From: CALJTV01 sp034433775 | Lineage (GTDB): Bacteria; Chloroflexota; Dehalococcoidia; GIF9; UBA5629 | Direction of reading: 5' to 3' | Assembly (NCBI GenBank): GCA_034433775.1 | Contig: DAOUAI010000110.1 | Span: 1 to 13,432 of the forward strand | DNA: 13,432 nt | Shown here: positions 8,200 to 13,432 of the stretch, piece after piece | How positions within the stretch are numbered: the first letter of the stretch is position 1 | Layout of the letters: each line of letters starts with the position of its first letter | Position numbers and translations under genes: made by a program | Notes under the pieces: model-generated | The model's input: only the letters and a program-made list of their open reading frames with translations | What the model was told of the DNA's origin: nothing | Databases searched by the model: none

Positions 8200-8229
8200 T
8201 TGACACTGCACTTGTGTAAAAAGTATCCT
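8200..8229 (+). promoter_or_regulatory. Candidate sigma70 promoter for the SDR-CMD operon
   Basis: A perfect TTGACA (8200-8205), an 18-nt spacer and TATCCT (8224-8229) lie about 34 nt before the chosen start codon of the dehydrogenase. The distance suits a short leader with the ribosome site at 8251-8257. Confidence 0.55.
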
Positions 8230-8250
8230 TGAAAGCAAAACGGCACAAAT

Positions 8251-8257
8251 AAAGGAG
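8251..8257 (+). promoter_or_regulatory. Ribosome binding site that selects the second ATG of the dehydrogenase gene
   Basis: AAAGGAG directly abuts an ATG at 8258, which is too close for initiation. The next in-frame ATG, at 8264, is 6 nt away and gives the usual SDR start MRLKDKVAIV. Confidence 0.7.
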
Positions 8258-8263
8258 ATGCAA

Positions 8264-9022
8264 ATGCGGCTAAAGGATAAAGTTGCTATTGTAGTAGGTG
8301 CGGGTTCGGTAAGACCAGGTATGGGTAATGGAAAAGCTACTGCTATCCTCTTCGCCAAAGAAGGAGCAAGAGTGGCTTGTGTCGATTTACATCTCGAAGC
8401 CGCTATGGACACAGCGGAAATCATAAAGAAACAGGGTGGGGAGGCTATAGCAATATCAGCTGACGCTACTCGAGAAGCCGACGCCCAAAGAATGGTACAA
8501 CAAGTGACCAAGGAATATGGCAAAATAGATATACTCTTTAACAATGTAGGCATAGGCTTAGGTGACCCTGGACTTAAAATAACAGAGAAGGACTGGGACA
8601 CAGTCATGAGCACCAATCTCAAGAGCATCCTCATCACCTGTAAGTATGTCGTACCTGAGATGATCAAAGGCGGCGGTGGAGCAATAGTGAACAATGCTTC
8701 AATGGCTGCCTTCTACGGGCACTACAATTACCCCTATGCTACTTCTAAAGCAGGAGTCATTGCTATAACAAAATGCCTTGCAGTAGGGCTGGCAAAATAC
8801 AATATTCGAGTGAACTGTGTGGCACCGGGTTACATTGCTACCCCTATGGTGGCATCCCTGATGGGAGCAAAACGCGATGCTGCCATCGAGCAACGCGTAC
8901 CTCTAAAACGACACGGAAAACCGGAAGAGGTGGCTTACGCTGTACTTTTTCTGGCGTCCGAGGAGGCTTCTTTCATCACAGGGCAGACTATTTGCGTCGA
9001 TGGCGGGCTGTCAGCGATGTAG
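8264..9022 (+). CDS. Short-chain dehydrogenase/reductase (SDR, classical type)
   Basis: This is a 252-residue classical SDR. The Rossmann dinucleotide loop is GAGSVRPGMGNGKA (12-25), longer than the standard TGxxxGxG because of extra residues between the glycines. I recall this variant in a subset of actinobacterial and Chloroflexota 3-oxoacyl reductase or glucose-dehydrogenase-like SDRs. Asp41 at the end of beta-2 suggests NAD(H) rather than NADP(H). Other signatures are NNVG (93-96), the catalytic N118, S146, YATSK (Y158, K162), NCVAPGYIATPM and the C-terminal VDGG. It would oxidise or reduce a hydroxyl/keto group, and the substrate is unknown. It is the first gene of a two-gene unit with the CMD-like gene 29 nt downstream. 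Confidence 0.88.
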   Translation: MRLKDKVAIVVGAGSVRPGMGNGKATAILFAKEGARVACVDLHLEAAMDTAEIIKKQGGEAIAISADATREADAQRMVQQVTKEYGKIDILFNNVGIGLGDPGLKITEKDWDTVMSTNLKSILITCKYVVPEMIKGGGGAIVNNASMAAFYGHYNYPYATSKAGVIAITKCLAVGLAKYNIRVNCVAPGYIATPMVASLMGAKRDAAIEQRVPLKRHGKPEEVAYAVLFLASEEASFITGQTICVDGGLSAM

Positions 9023-9051
9023 CGAATAAAAAATTACACTCGGAGGCAATA

Positions 9052-9576
9052 ATGGCACGTGTTAGCTTCGTAGAAAAAGACCAGGCACATCCCTTAATGA
9101 AAGAGGTATATCAAAGACTGGAAGACCAAGGAACCCAGGTCCTCAATTTGCACAAGGTCATAGCACATTGCCCTTGGATAGGTCGCAACTTCATACGGCT
9201 GGGCAATTCCATCCTCAAAGGAGAGGAACTGCCAGCTAAACTGCGAGAATTGGCTATCCTGAGAGTAGGTAATCTCTTGCAAGCTGAATACGAGGTTACT
9301 AAACATGTCCCCCTTGCTATGCAAGCCGGTGTCAGTCAAAAACAAATCGACCAATTACTCAGCGGAAGCCGTGCATTAGAATTTGATGATAGGGAAAAGG
9401 TGATACTGGAGTACACAGATAGCCTTACCAAAGATTGCAAGGTTGATAATGCGACCTTTGCGAAACTAAAGGGTTTCCTCAGCGACCGTGCCATAGTCGA
9501 ATTGACCGCAGTTATCGGCTATTACAATATGGTATGCAGAGTCCTCGTCGGTCTCCAAATCGAATTGGAGAACTAG
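9052..9576 (+). CDS. Carboxymuconolactone decarboxylase (CMD/AhpD-like) family protein
   Basis: The 174 residues hold the CMD helical core. The signature LRELAILRVGNLLQAEYEV (64-82), followed by KHVPLAMQAGVS, matches the family pattern of RExxILR, an aromatic/acidic patch and a conserved His (H85). The redox CxxC motif that makes AhpD a peroxidase reductant is absent, and Ala78 sits where Cys is often found. It is therefore more like the non-redox decarboxylase or hydrolase-like branch, and its reaction is unknown. A longer reading frame extends back into the dehydrogenase, but the start at 9052 is fixed by CGGAGG (9041-9046) with 5 nt spacing and by the usual N-terminus. SDR and CMD-like genes are commonly neighbours in aromatic, terpenoid or acyl catabolic clusters, so a shared substrate pathway is plausible. 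Confidence 0.8.
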   Translation: MARVSFVEKDQAHPLMKEVYQRLEDQGTQVLNLHKVIAHCPWIGRNFIRLGNSILKGEELPAKLRELAILRVGNLLQAEYEVTKHVPLAMQAGVSQKQIDQLLSGSRALEFDDREKVILEYTDSLTKDCKVDNATFAKLKGFLSDRAIVELTAVIGYYNMVCRVLVGLQIELEN

Positions 9577-9578
9577 CA

Positions 9579-9619
9579 GAAATAAATAAAAGTGCCTGAT
9601 AGAAAGCCGCTCATTGCAC
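9579..9619 (-). terminator. Possible imperfect stem-loop with T-rich tail after the TspO-like gene
   Basis: On the minus strand GTGC (9616-9619) can pair with GCAC (9592-9595), with an inner TGA/TCA pairing. The T-rich stretch TTTTATTTATTT (9580-9591) follows. The stem is short and bulged, so this is only a weak intrinsic-terminator candidate for the 66-bp convergent gap. Confidence 0.25.
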
Positions 9620-9642
9620 CGCCTTAAAAAACCAGCAACAGA

Positions 9643-10446
9643 TCACATCTTAGTGACTGAGTAAACCTTCCTCCTAGCTATTTGAGCTACTATCCCGGCA
9701 GTAAGCACAACAAGCCCGATAATTGTAGTAACAATTACGCCTTGAGCAGGCAAAGGGGCTGCCAGTCGCTTCAACAGGATACCTAAAACTGCCCAATCCA
9801 CAACCAGGCAATAAAAAATATCTTGTTTCCTGACAAGTATACCGAGAGCGATAATGATTCCTACAACAATAACAGCAACTGCCCAAAACTGTTCACTCAA
9901 CCCAAACCTGTTCCAATCGATATCAACAAGTAACGCGGTAACGTTCGCTATCGTAGCTATGGTTATCCAACCTAAGTAAACACTGAAAGGAAGGTGTACC
10001 AGATATTGTTCTCCCTTCAAAAAGCACTTTTGTCCAATGCCCAATCTGAGATAAATAGCCAGCAGGCATCCCAATAACAACAGCATTATTACCAGCGATA
10101 GGGAGACAATTTCATAATGCCAAGCAAAAATCCATCCCATATTCAAGAGTGACGAAGCGAAGAAAAGATACCCGATTTTTTCAAAAGGTGCTAACCTGAT
10201 CTTATCTCTTTTCAATAAGATGACCACGTTATATATAACAAACGCTGCCAACAGGATGTAAATTACCCCCCATATTGAAAAAGTGAGACCTGTAGGTACA
10301 AAAAGGTTGGGATATTGGTCAGACAACTCTCCTGTTGTTTTGTTATTTATCGGCAGCGCGTTGGCTAACCAGTTCACAATGAGCGTGCCCAAAAACCCGA
10401 TGACGTTTAAAATCGTCAGAATTAATTTTGCGCCATCTCTGTTCAT
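9643..10446 (-). CDS. Polytopic membrane protein of the TspO/MBR-like 'tryptophan-rich sensory protein' group
   Basis: The 267-residue protein is hydrophobic along its length with about eight predicted membrane segments. The N-terminal part, including the region from NWLANALPIN through TTGELSDQYPNLF to GLTFSIWGVIYILL, matches the conserved start of bacterial proteins named tryptophan-rich sensory protein, which resemble TspO/MBR but are longer than the five-helix, 160-residue TspO. TspO proteins bind porphyrins and hydrophobic ligands, but for this longer branch no activity is established. The ATG at 10444-10446 is chosen because GGAG (10453-10456) lies 6 nt upstream. An in-frame GTG at 10456-10458 would overlap that site. 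The gene stands alone between convergent and divergent neighbours, so context gives no function. Confidence 0.65.
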   Translation of the reverse strand: MNRDGAKLILTILNVIGFLGTLIVNWLANALPINNKTTGELSDQYPNLFVPTGLTFSIWGVIYILLAAFVIYNVVILLKRDKIRLAPFEKIGYLFFASSLLNMGWIFAWHYEIVSLSLVIMLLLLGCLLAIYLRLGIGQKCFLKGEQYLVHLPFSVYLGWITIATIANVTALLVDIDWNRFGLSEQFWAVAVIVVGIIIALGILVRKQDIFYCLVVDWAVLGILLKRLAAPLPAQGVIVTTIIGLVVLTAGIVAQIARRKVYSVTKM

Positions 10447-10767
10447 ACCTTGCTCCACTTTTGCTAATTGTTATTGCAGACCAACACCCGCTTCTTTAAA
10501 TTCCAAGATAAATTGATAGCAATACCCGGCTTAAAAAATAATGAACCCCGTCTTTCTAACAACCTCTAGACCGCTTTCCATCCTTACCTGCCCTGTACTA
10601 CATAATACACTAGTCAAGACACGCTAGCCAAGCGTAATCAAGAGAGACATGCACAAAAATAAAACACCAGACCAGTCTGATCATATTCTGCTATTTGGGT
10701 CTCTGAACCCACATAAATTTTTAGCGACTTTTTCTTGCACTACCAGAAACACACAACCTAAGGTAGT

Positions 10768-10798
10768 TTGACAACACCGTGCAGCAAAGTAATATAAT
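10768..10798 (+). promoter_or_regulatory. Promoter with both consensus hexamers for the HMGS-like/thiolase operon
   Basis: A perfect TTGACA (10768-10773) and a perfect TATAAT (10793-10798) are separated by 19 nt, which is longer than the ideal 17. Long spacing with perfect boxes is seen at some activator-dependent promoters of the MerR type, but no regulator gene is nearby. The start site would fall near 10805, leaving a leader of about 145 nt. Confidence 0.6.
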
Positions 10799-10892
10799 CG
10801 TGGCAGTGCCGTTTCAAAGTAAAGTATGGTTAAATTTTGCGATACGTGAATACACGCAAGGAACTCGTACACACGCCTCTAACAAGGAAACT

Positions 10893-10928
10893 ATGCTGGA
10901 CATCAGAACAATTTACACCTCGAGTTAA
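10893..10928 (+). other. Possible 11-residue leader ORF upstream of the HMGS-like gene
   Basis: ATG at 10893 encodes MLDIRTIYTSS and stops at 10926-10928, 21 nt before the main start. AAGGA at 10885-10889 could serve as its ribosome site. An even shorter frame, MVKFCDT (10826-10849), lies upstream without a clear SD. Both may be chance, since ORFs of this size are common. Confidence 0.2.
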
Positions 10929-10949
10929 AAAATGAAAGAAGGAGGATAA

Positions 10950-12386
10950 ATGGCTGGCATTAAATCTTTTGGAGCCTACATACCATATCGGAGACTACCC
11001 CGTAGTGTAATCAATGCCGCTTGGGGAGGTGCTGGCGGACGTGGTGAGCGCGCGGTGGCTGCTATTGATGAGGACTCCATTACTATGGCAACAGCGGCGA
11101 GCATAGATTGTCTAAAAGGAGTTGACCCGAAAACAGTTGACGCTGTATTCCTGGCAACCACTACCGCTCCCTATGCTGAACGCCTGAATGCGAACATAGT
11201 AGCTAACGCCCTTGATTGTCGCAGGGATACACGAAATGCCGATTTTGCCAATTGTCTCAGGGCAGGGACCGGTGCTCTATTATCAGCTATAGATGCAGTC
11301 AAAGCTGGTTCGTTGAAGAATGTCCTTGTGGCTATTGCTGATATGCGTATGGCAGGTGCTGGAGGAGAAGACGAACAAATGCTTGGTGATGGCGCCGCGG
11401 CTTTTCTGGTCGGGGATGACGGTGTAGCTGCCGAGGTCGAAGGCAATTACACGCTATCAGATGACATGGTCGATTATTGGCGGCTTGAAGGTGACCGTTT
11501 TATCCGCTCCTGGGAAGACCGTTTTGGGCGAGATGCAGGATATCTGGTGACTCCGGTGGAAACAGTGCAAAAGTTATTAAAGAAGCTAAACCTGACACCA
11601 AAGGATATTACCAAAGCCTGTATATATGGCACCAACGCCAGAACACACAGCGCTCTGGCTAGAGCTATGGGCTTCACTCCAGAGCAGATTCAAGACCCGC
11701 TACTTGACAGCGTTGGCAACACAGGGACAGCACTTGTACCTATGATACTGGTCTCAGCTCTGGAACAGTCCAAGCCAGGGGATAGATTCCTCCTAGTCGA
11801 TTGGGGCAACGGCTGTGATGCTGTTGTACTCAAGACAACTGAAGCAATTACCAAAATCGGTCAAAGGCGAGGCATCAAAGGACATCTGAAGATGAGAGGC
11901 GAACTGGAAAGCTACACTAAGTATCTACGCTGGCGTGAAATGGTGGCATTAGCCCCGCTCTCCCGTCCAGGCGGGAGCGCAGTATCAATGGCAGCGGAGT
12001 GGAGAGAGCGAAGAGCAGGGTTACCGCTTTATGGTGTAAAATGTTTGAAATGCGGTACGATCCAACTATACATGAAAGGCACCTCAATGCGTGCCCACGT
12101 GTGTCTTGAATGCCAGTCCAAGGATAGTTTCGAGCCTTATCGCTTCGCCGATAAGAAAGGCAAGGTGGTCAGTTTCAGTCATGATTACCTCGGGGGTGGC
12201 ATTGACCCGCCGGCAACACGCACAGTGGTTGACTTTGAAGGGGGTGGTAGAGGTCTTTTCGACATGGTCGACCGGGACCCGGCAGAGTGTAAGGTAGGAA
12301 TGATGGTCGAGATGACATTCAGAAAGGTACGGTCAGCACCAGGTTCCAATGTCTATTTCTGGAAATGCAAACCAGTGAGAGACTAA
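10950..12386 (+). CDS. HMG-CoA-synthase-like (thiolase superfamily) protein fused to a DUF35 zinc-ribbon/OB-fold domain
   Basis: The 478 residues make two domains. Residues 1-300 follow the HMG-CoA synthase/KAS III fold, with IKSFGAYIPYRRL at the start, nucleophile C102 in ANCLRAGTGALLSA, LGDGAAAFLVG (147-155) and SVGNTGTALVPMIL (254-267). Residues 350-478 are a DUF35 domain: a rubredoxin-like zinc ribbon (C365, C368, C385, C388), then an OB fold ending in MMVEMTFRKV. By eye, two HMGS acid/base positions look changed: the Glu of the SES-H-PYA segment aligns with T71 (ATTTAPYA), and the His before TP aligns with V200 (YLVTP). The KAS III-type His also seems replaced near Y226. It may therefore not make HMG-CoA, and another Claisen-type or acyl-transfer role, or a structural role with the thiolase, is possible. 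AAGGAGG sits 4 nt before the ATG, and the thiolase gene follows 51 nt after the stop. Confidence 0.8.
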   Translation: MAGIKSFGAYIPYRRLPRSVINAAWGGAGGRGERAVAAIDEDSITMATAASIDCLKGVDPKTVDAVFLATTTAPYAERLNANIVANALDCRRDTRNADFANCLRAGTGALLSAIDAVKAGSLKNVLVAIADMRMAGAGGEDEQMLGDGAAAFLVGDDGVAAEVEGNYTLSDDMVDYWRLEGDRFIRSWEDRFGRDAGYLVTPVETVQKLLKKLNLTPKDITKACIYGTNARTHSALARAMGFTPEQIQDPLLDSVGNTGTALVPMILVSALEQSKPGDRFLLVDWGNGCDAVVLKTTEAITKIGQRRGIKGHLKMRGELESYTKYLRWREMVALAPLSRPGGSAVSMAAEWRERRAGLPLYGVKCLKCGTIQLYMKGTSMRAHVCLECQSKDSFEPYRFADKKGKVVSFSHDYLGGGIDPPATRTVVDFEGGGRGLFDMVDRDPAECKVGMMVEMTFRKVRSAPGSNVYFWKCKPVRD

Positions 12387-12424
12387 GCTACTTTTGAATT
12401 GGTAAATTAGGAATTTTGAATCGA

Positions 12425-12433
12425 GGAGGTGAT
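12425..12433 (+). promoter_or_regulatory. Near-perfect Shine-Dalgarno of the thiolase gene
   Basis: GGAGGTGAT is complementary to the 3' end of 16S rRNA over nine bases and ends 4 nt before the ATG at 12438 (8 nt from GGAGG). It fixes the start of a gene whose stop is outside the window. Confidence 0.75.
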
Positions 12434-12437
12434 AAAA

Positions 12438-13432
12438 ATGGCAGGAAGCATAAAAGACAGAGTCGCAGTTGCTGGCATGGGCTGCACCAAATTCGGAGAA
12501 CGTTGGGATGCCAGCACAGATGATCTCATCGTGGAAGCCGCCTACGAAGCCTTCGAAGATGCTGGAATAGAGCCCAAAGATATTCAGGCAGCTTGGCTTG
12601 GGACTACAACCGGCTCCACAGGGATGACATTGTCCGAGCCTCTTCGGCTCCAATACATTCCCATCACCCGTGTAGAAAATGCCTGTGCCACTGCCTCAGA
12701 CGCATTCCGGAATGCCTGCTACGCTGTAGCCGCTGGCATTTATGATATCGTGCTAGCACTGGGAGTCGACAAGTTCAAAGACAGCGGCATAAGTGGACTG
12801 GGTGATGGGGGTATCCCTGGACCAAGTCACGGCATGATGGCAGGAGCAGCTGGTCCACCGCCAGCACAATTCGCCATGCTGGCGACTACTTATTTTCATC
12901 GTTACGGACTAAGCTATGAAGAAGGCAAGCATATGATCGCCCGCGTGTCCTGGAAGAGCCATATGAACGGTGCCCGCCATAAGAAAGCACATTTCCAGCG
13001 AGAAGTGGATATGGACACAATTCTCAATGCCCCCATCATTGCCTGGCCATTAGGGCTGTTTGATTGCTGCGGCGTAAGCGATGGTGCTGCCGCTGCTATT
13101 ATTACTACCCCAGAAATAGCCAAGAGGTTGCGAAAAAGCAAAGAACCGCCCATGTTTGTTAAAGCACTGCAGATTGCTATGGCACCTAATGACGGTAACG
13201 TTAACACCAGGTTTGATTACACGCATGTTGAAGCCACGGTGAGAGCTGCGCAAGCCGCTTATAAAGAAGCTGGCATAACCAATCCGCGCGAGCAAATAAG
13301 CATGGCTGAGGTCCACGACTGCTTCTCCATCACCGAGGCGGTTACTATGGAAGACCTGGGATTCAGTCCGAGAGGTAAAGTGCAGAGAGATATTGAAGAC
13401 GGTTTCTTCGACTTGGATGGCAAGCTGCCGGT
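12438..13432 (+). CDS. SCP2-type thiolase / acetyl-CoA acetyltransferase-like protein (3'-truncated by the window)
   Basis: About 331 residues are present with no stop, so the gene continues past the end. The start MAGSIKDRVAVAGMGCTKFGE is typical of SCP2/archaeal-type thiolases. The nucleophile C83 lies in TRVENACATASDAF, and the HDCFS motif (H293, C295) lies in AEVHDCFSITEA. The glycine/proline-rich stretch IPGPSHGMMAGAAGPPPAQFAM also fits the family. The final segment with the GGxxxxGHPxGA motif, normally about residues 330-390, lies beyond the window. Such enzymes condense or cleave acyl-CoAs. Archaeal members work with DUF35 and HMG-CoA synthase in one complex, and here those two partners are fused in the gene 51 nt upstream. 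Acetoacetyl-CoA synthesis and thiolytic cleavage of a beta-keto acyl-CoA are both possible. Confidence 0.85.
   Translation, partial: MAGSIKDRVAVAGMGCTKFGERWDASTDDLIVEAAYEAFEDAGIEPKDIQAAWLGTTTGSTGMTLSEPLRLQYIPITRVENACATASDAFRNACYAVAAGIYDIVLALGVDKFKDSGISGLGDGGIPGPSHGMMAGAAGPPPAQFAMLATTYFHRYGLSYEEGKHMIARVSWKSHMNGARHKKAHFQREVDMDTILNAPIIAWPLGLFDCCGVSDGAAAAIITTPEIAKRLRKSKEPPMFVKALQIAMAPNDGNVNTRFDYTHVEATVRAAQAAYKEAGITNPREQISMAEVHDCFSITEAVTMEDLGFSPRGKVQRDIEDGFFDLDGKLP

Larger units (their letters stand above)
10447..10949. other. Intergenic region of about 500 bp with promoter and long leader
   Basis: This gap separates the divergent TspO-like and HMGS-like genes. No convincing long coding frame or tRNA is seen. 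The right third holds a consensus promoter and a leader of about 145 nt with two very short ORFs. The left part has three similar octamers (TAGTCAAG 10611-10618, TAGCCAAG 10625-10632, TAATCAAG 10635-10642) and a small hairpin TGGGT/ACCCA (10696-10711) with a T-rich tract downstream. The promoter of the TspO-like gene could not be identified with confidence. Confidence 0.6.

Noticed and set aside
8161..8694. Minus-strand frame of 177 codons opposite the dehydrogenase gene
   Set aside because: It lies antisense to a well-supported SDR and to its promoter, and shows no domain.
8773..9051. Upstream extension of the CMD-like reading frame into the dehydrogenase gene
   Set aside because: The first 93 residues would be an out-of-frame reading of the dehydrogenase. 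A clear SD and family-like N-terminus support the start at 9052.
10696..10722. Hairpin TGGGT/ACCCA followed by a short T run, as a terminator
   Set aside because: The stem is only 5 bp, the T run starts several bases after the stem, and no plus-strand gene ends nearby (the closest stop is at 9576).
10681..10872. 63-codon minus-strand frame in the intergenic region
   Set aside because: It spans the plus-strand consensus promoter, has no convincing SD and resembles no family. It is treated as chance.
1..13432. CRISPR arrays, tRNA or rRNA genes, insertion sequences, prophage or integrase genes
   Set aside because: I found no regularly spaced repeats, cloverleaf-like segments, transposase motifs or terminal inverted repeats on reading the window.

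Overview
The window looks like chromosomal DNA from an anaerobic, non-model bacterium. My best guess is a Chloroflexota member of the Dehalococcoidia type. That guess is an inference from remembered gene content: RNase Y with YmdB, a multi-membrane-segment protein with a C-terminal endonuclease/exonuclease/phosphatase (EEP) domain, a PilT ATPase, a fused heterodisulfide-reductase-like membrane oxidoreductase, and acyl-CoA/thiolase genes. There is no rRNA, tRNA, CRISPR array or recognisable mobile element. The DNA is gene-dense with moderate GC, and Shine-Dalgarno sites are mostly strong (GGAGG-like).

Layout. (1) Bases 2-2653, plus strand: a membrane protein with an EEP catalytic domain, followed 3 nt later by pilT. 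(2) Bases 2723-8020, minus strand: one apparent operon read right to left. It runs RNase Y (rny), YmdB phosphodiesterase, a PHP-domain phosphoesterase, then a 679-residue membrane FeS oxidoreductase with two ferredoxin-type clusters and two CCG domains. A sigma70-like promoter lies just upstream of rny. (3) Bases 8264-9576, plus strand: a short-chain dehydrogenase and a carboxymuconolactone-decarboxylase-like protein, with their own promoter, divergent from rny. (4) Bases 9643-10446, minus strand: a polytopic membrane protein of the so-called tryptophan-rich sensory (TspO/MBR-like) group. (5) A gap of about 500 bp holding a TTGACA/TATAAT promoter, a long leader and possible short leader ORFs. 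(6) Bases 10950-13432, plus strand: an HMG-CoA-synthase-like protein fused to a DUF35 zinc-ribbon/OB domain, then an SCP2-type thiolase that runs off the window.

How the genes may work together. rny, ymdB and the PHP gene together suggest an RNA-decay and nucleotide clean-up unit. The membrane FeS protein most resembles the electron-transferring-flavoprotein:menaquinone oxidoreductases (EMO, also called DUF224 proteins) of anaerobic beta-oxidisers. That would fit the acyl-CoA chemistry implied by the SDR and the HMGS-like/DUF35/thiolase pair. The thiolase plus HMGS-like/DUF35 pair recalls the archaeal thiolase-DUF35-HMGS channelling complex. However, the synthase-like domain keeps the nucleophilic Cys while the expected HMGS Glu and His positions appear substituted, so it may catalyse something else or act as a partner subunit. 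This is the most interesting feature of the window.
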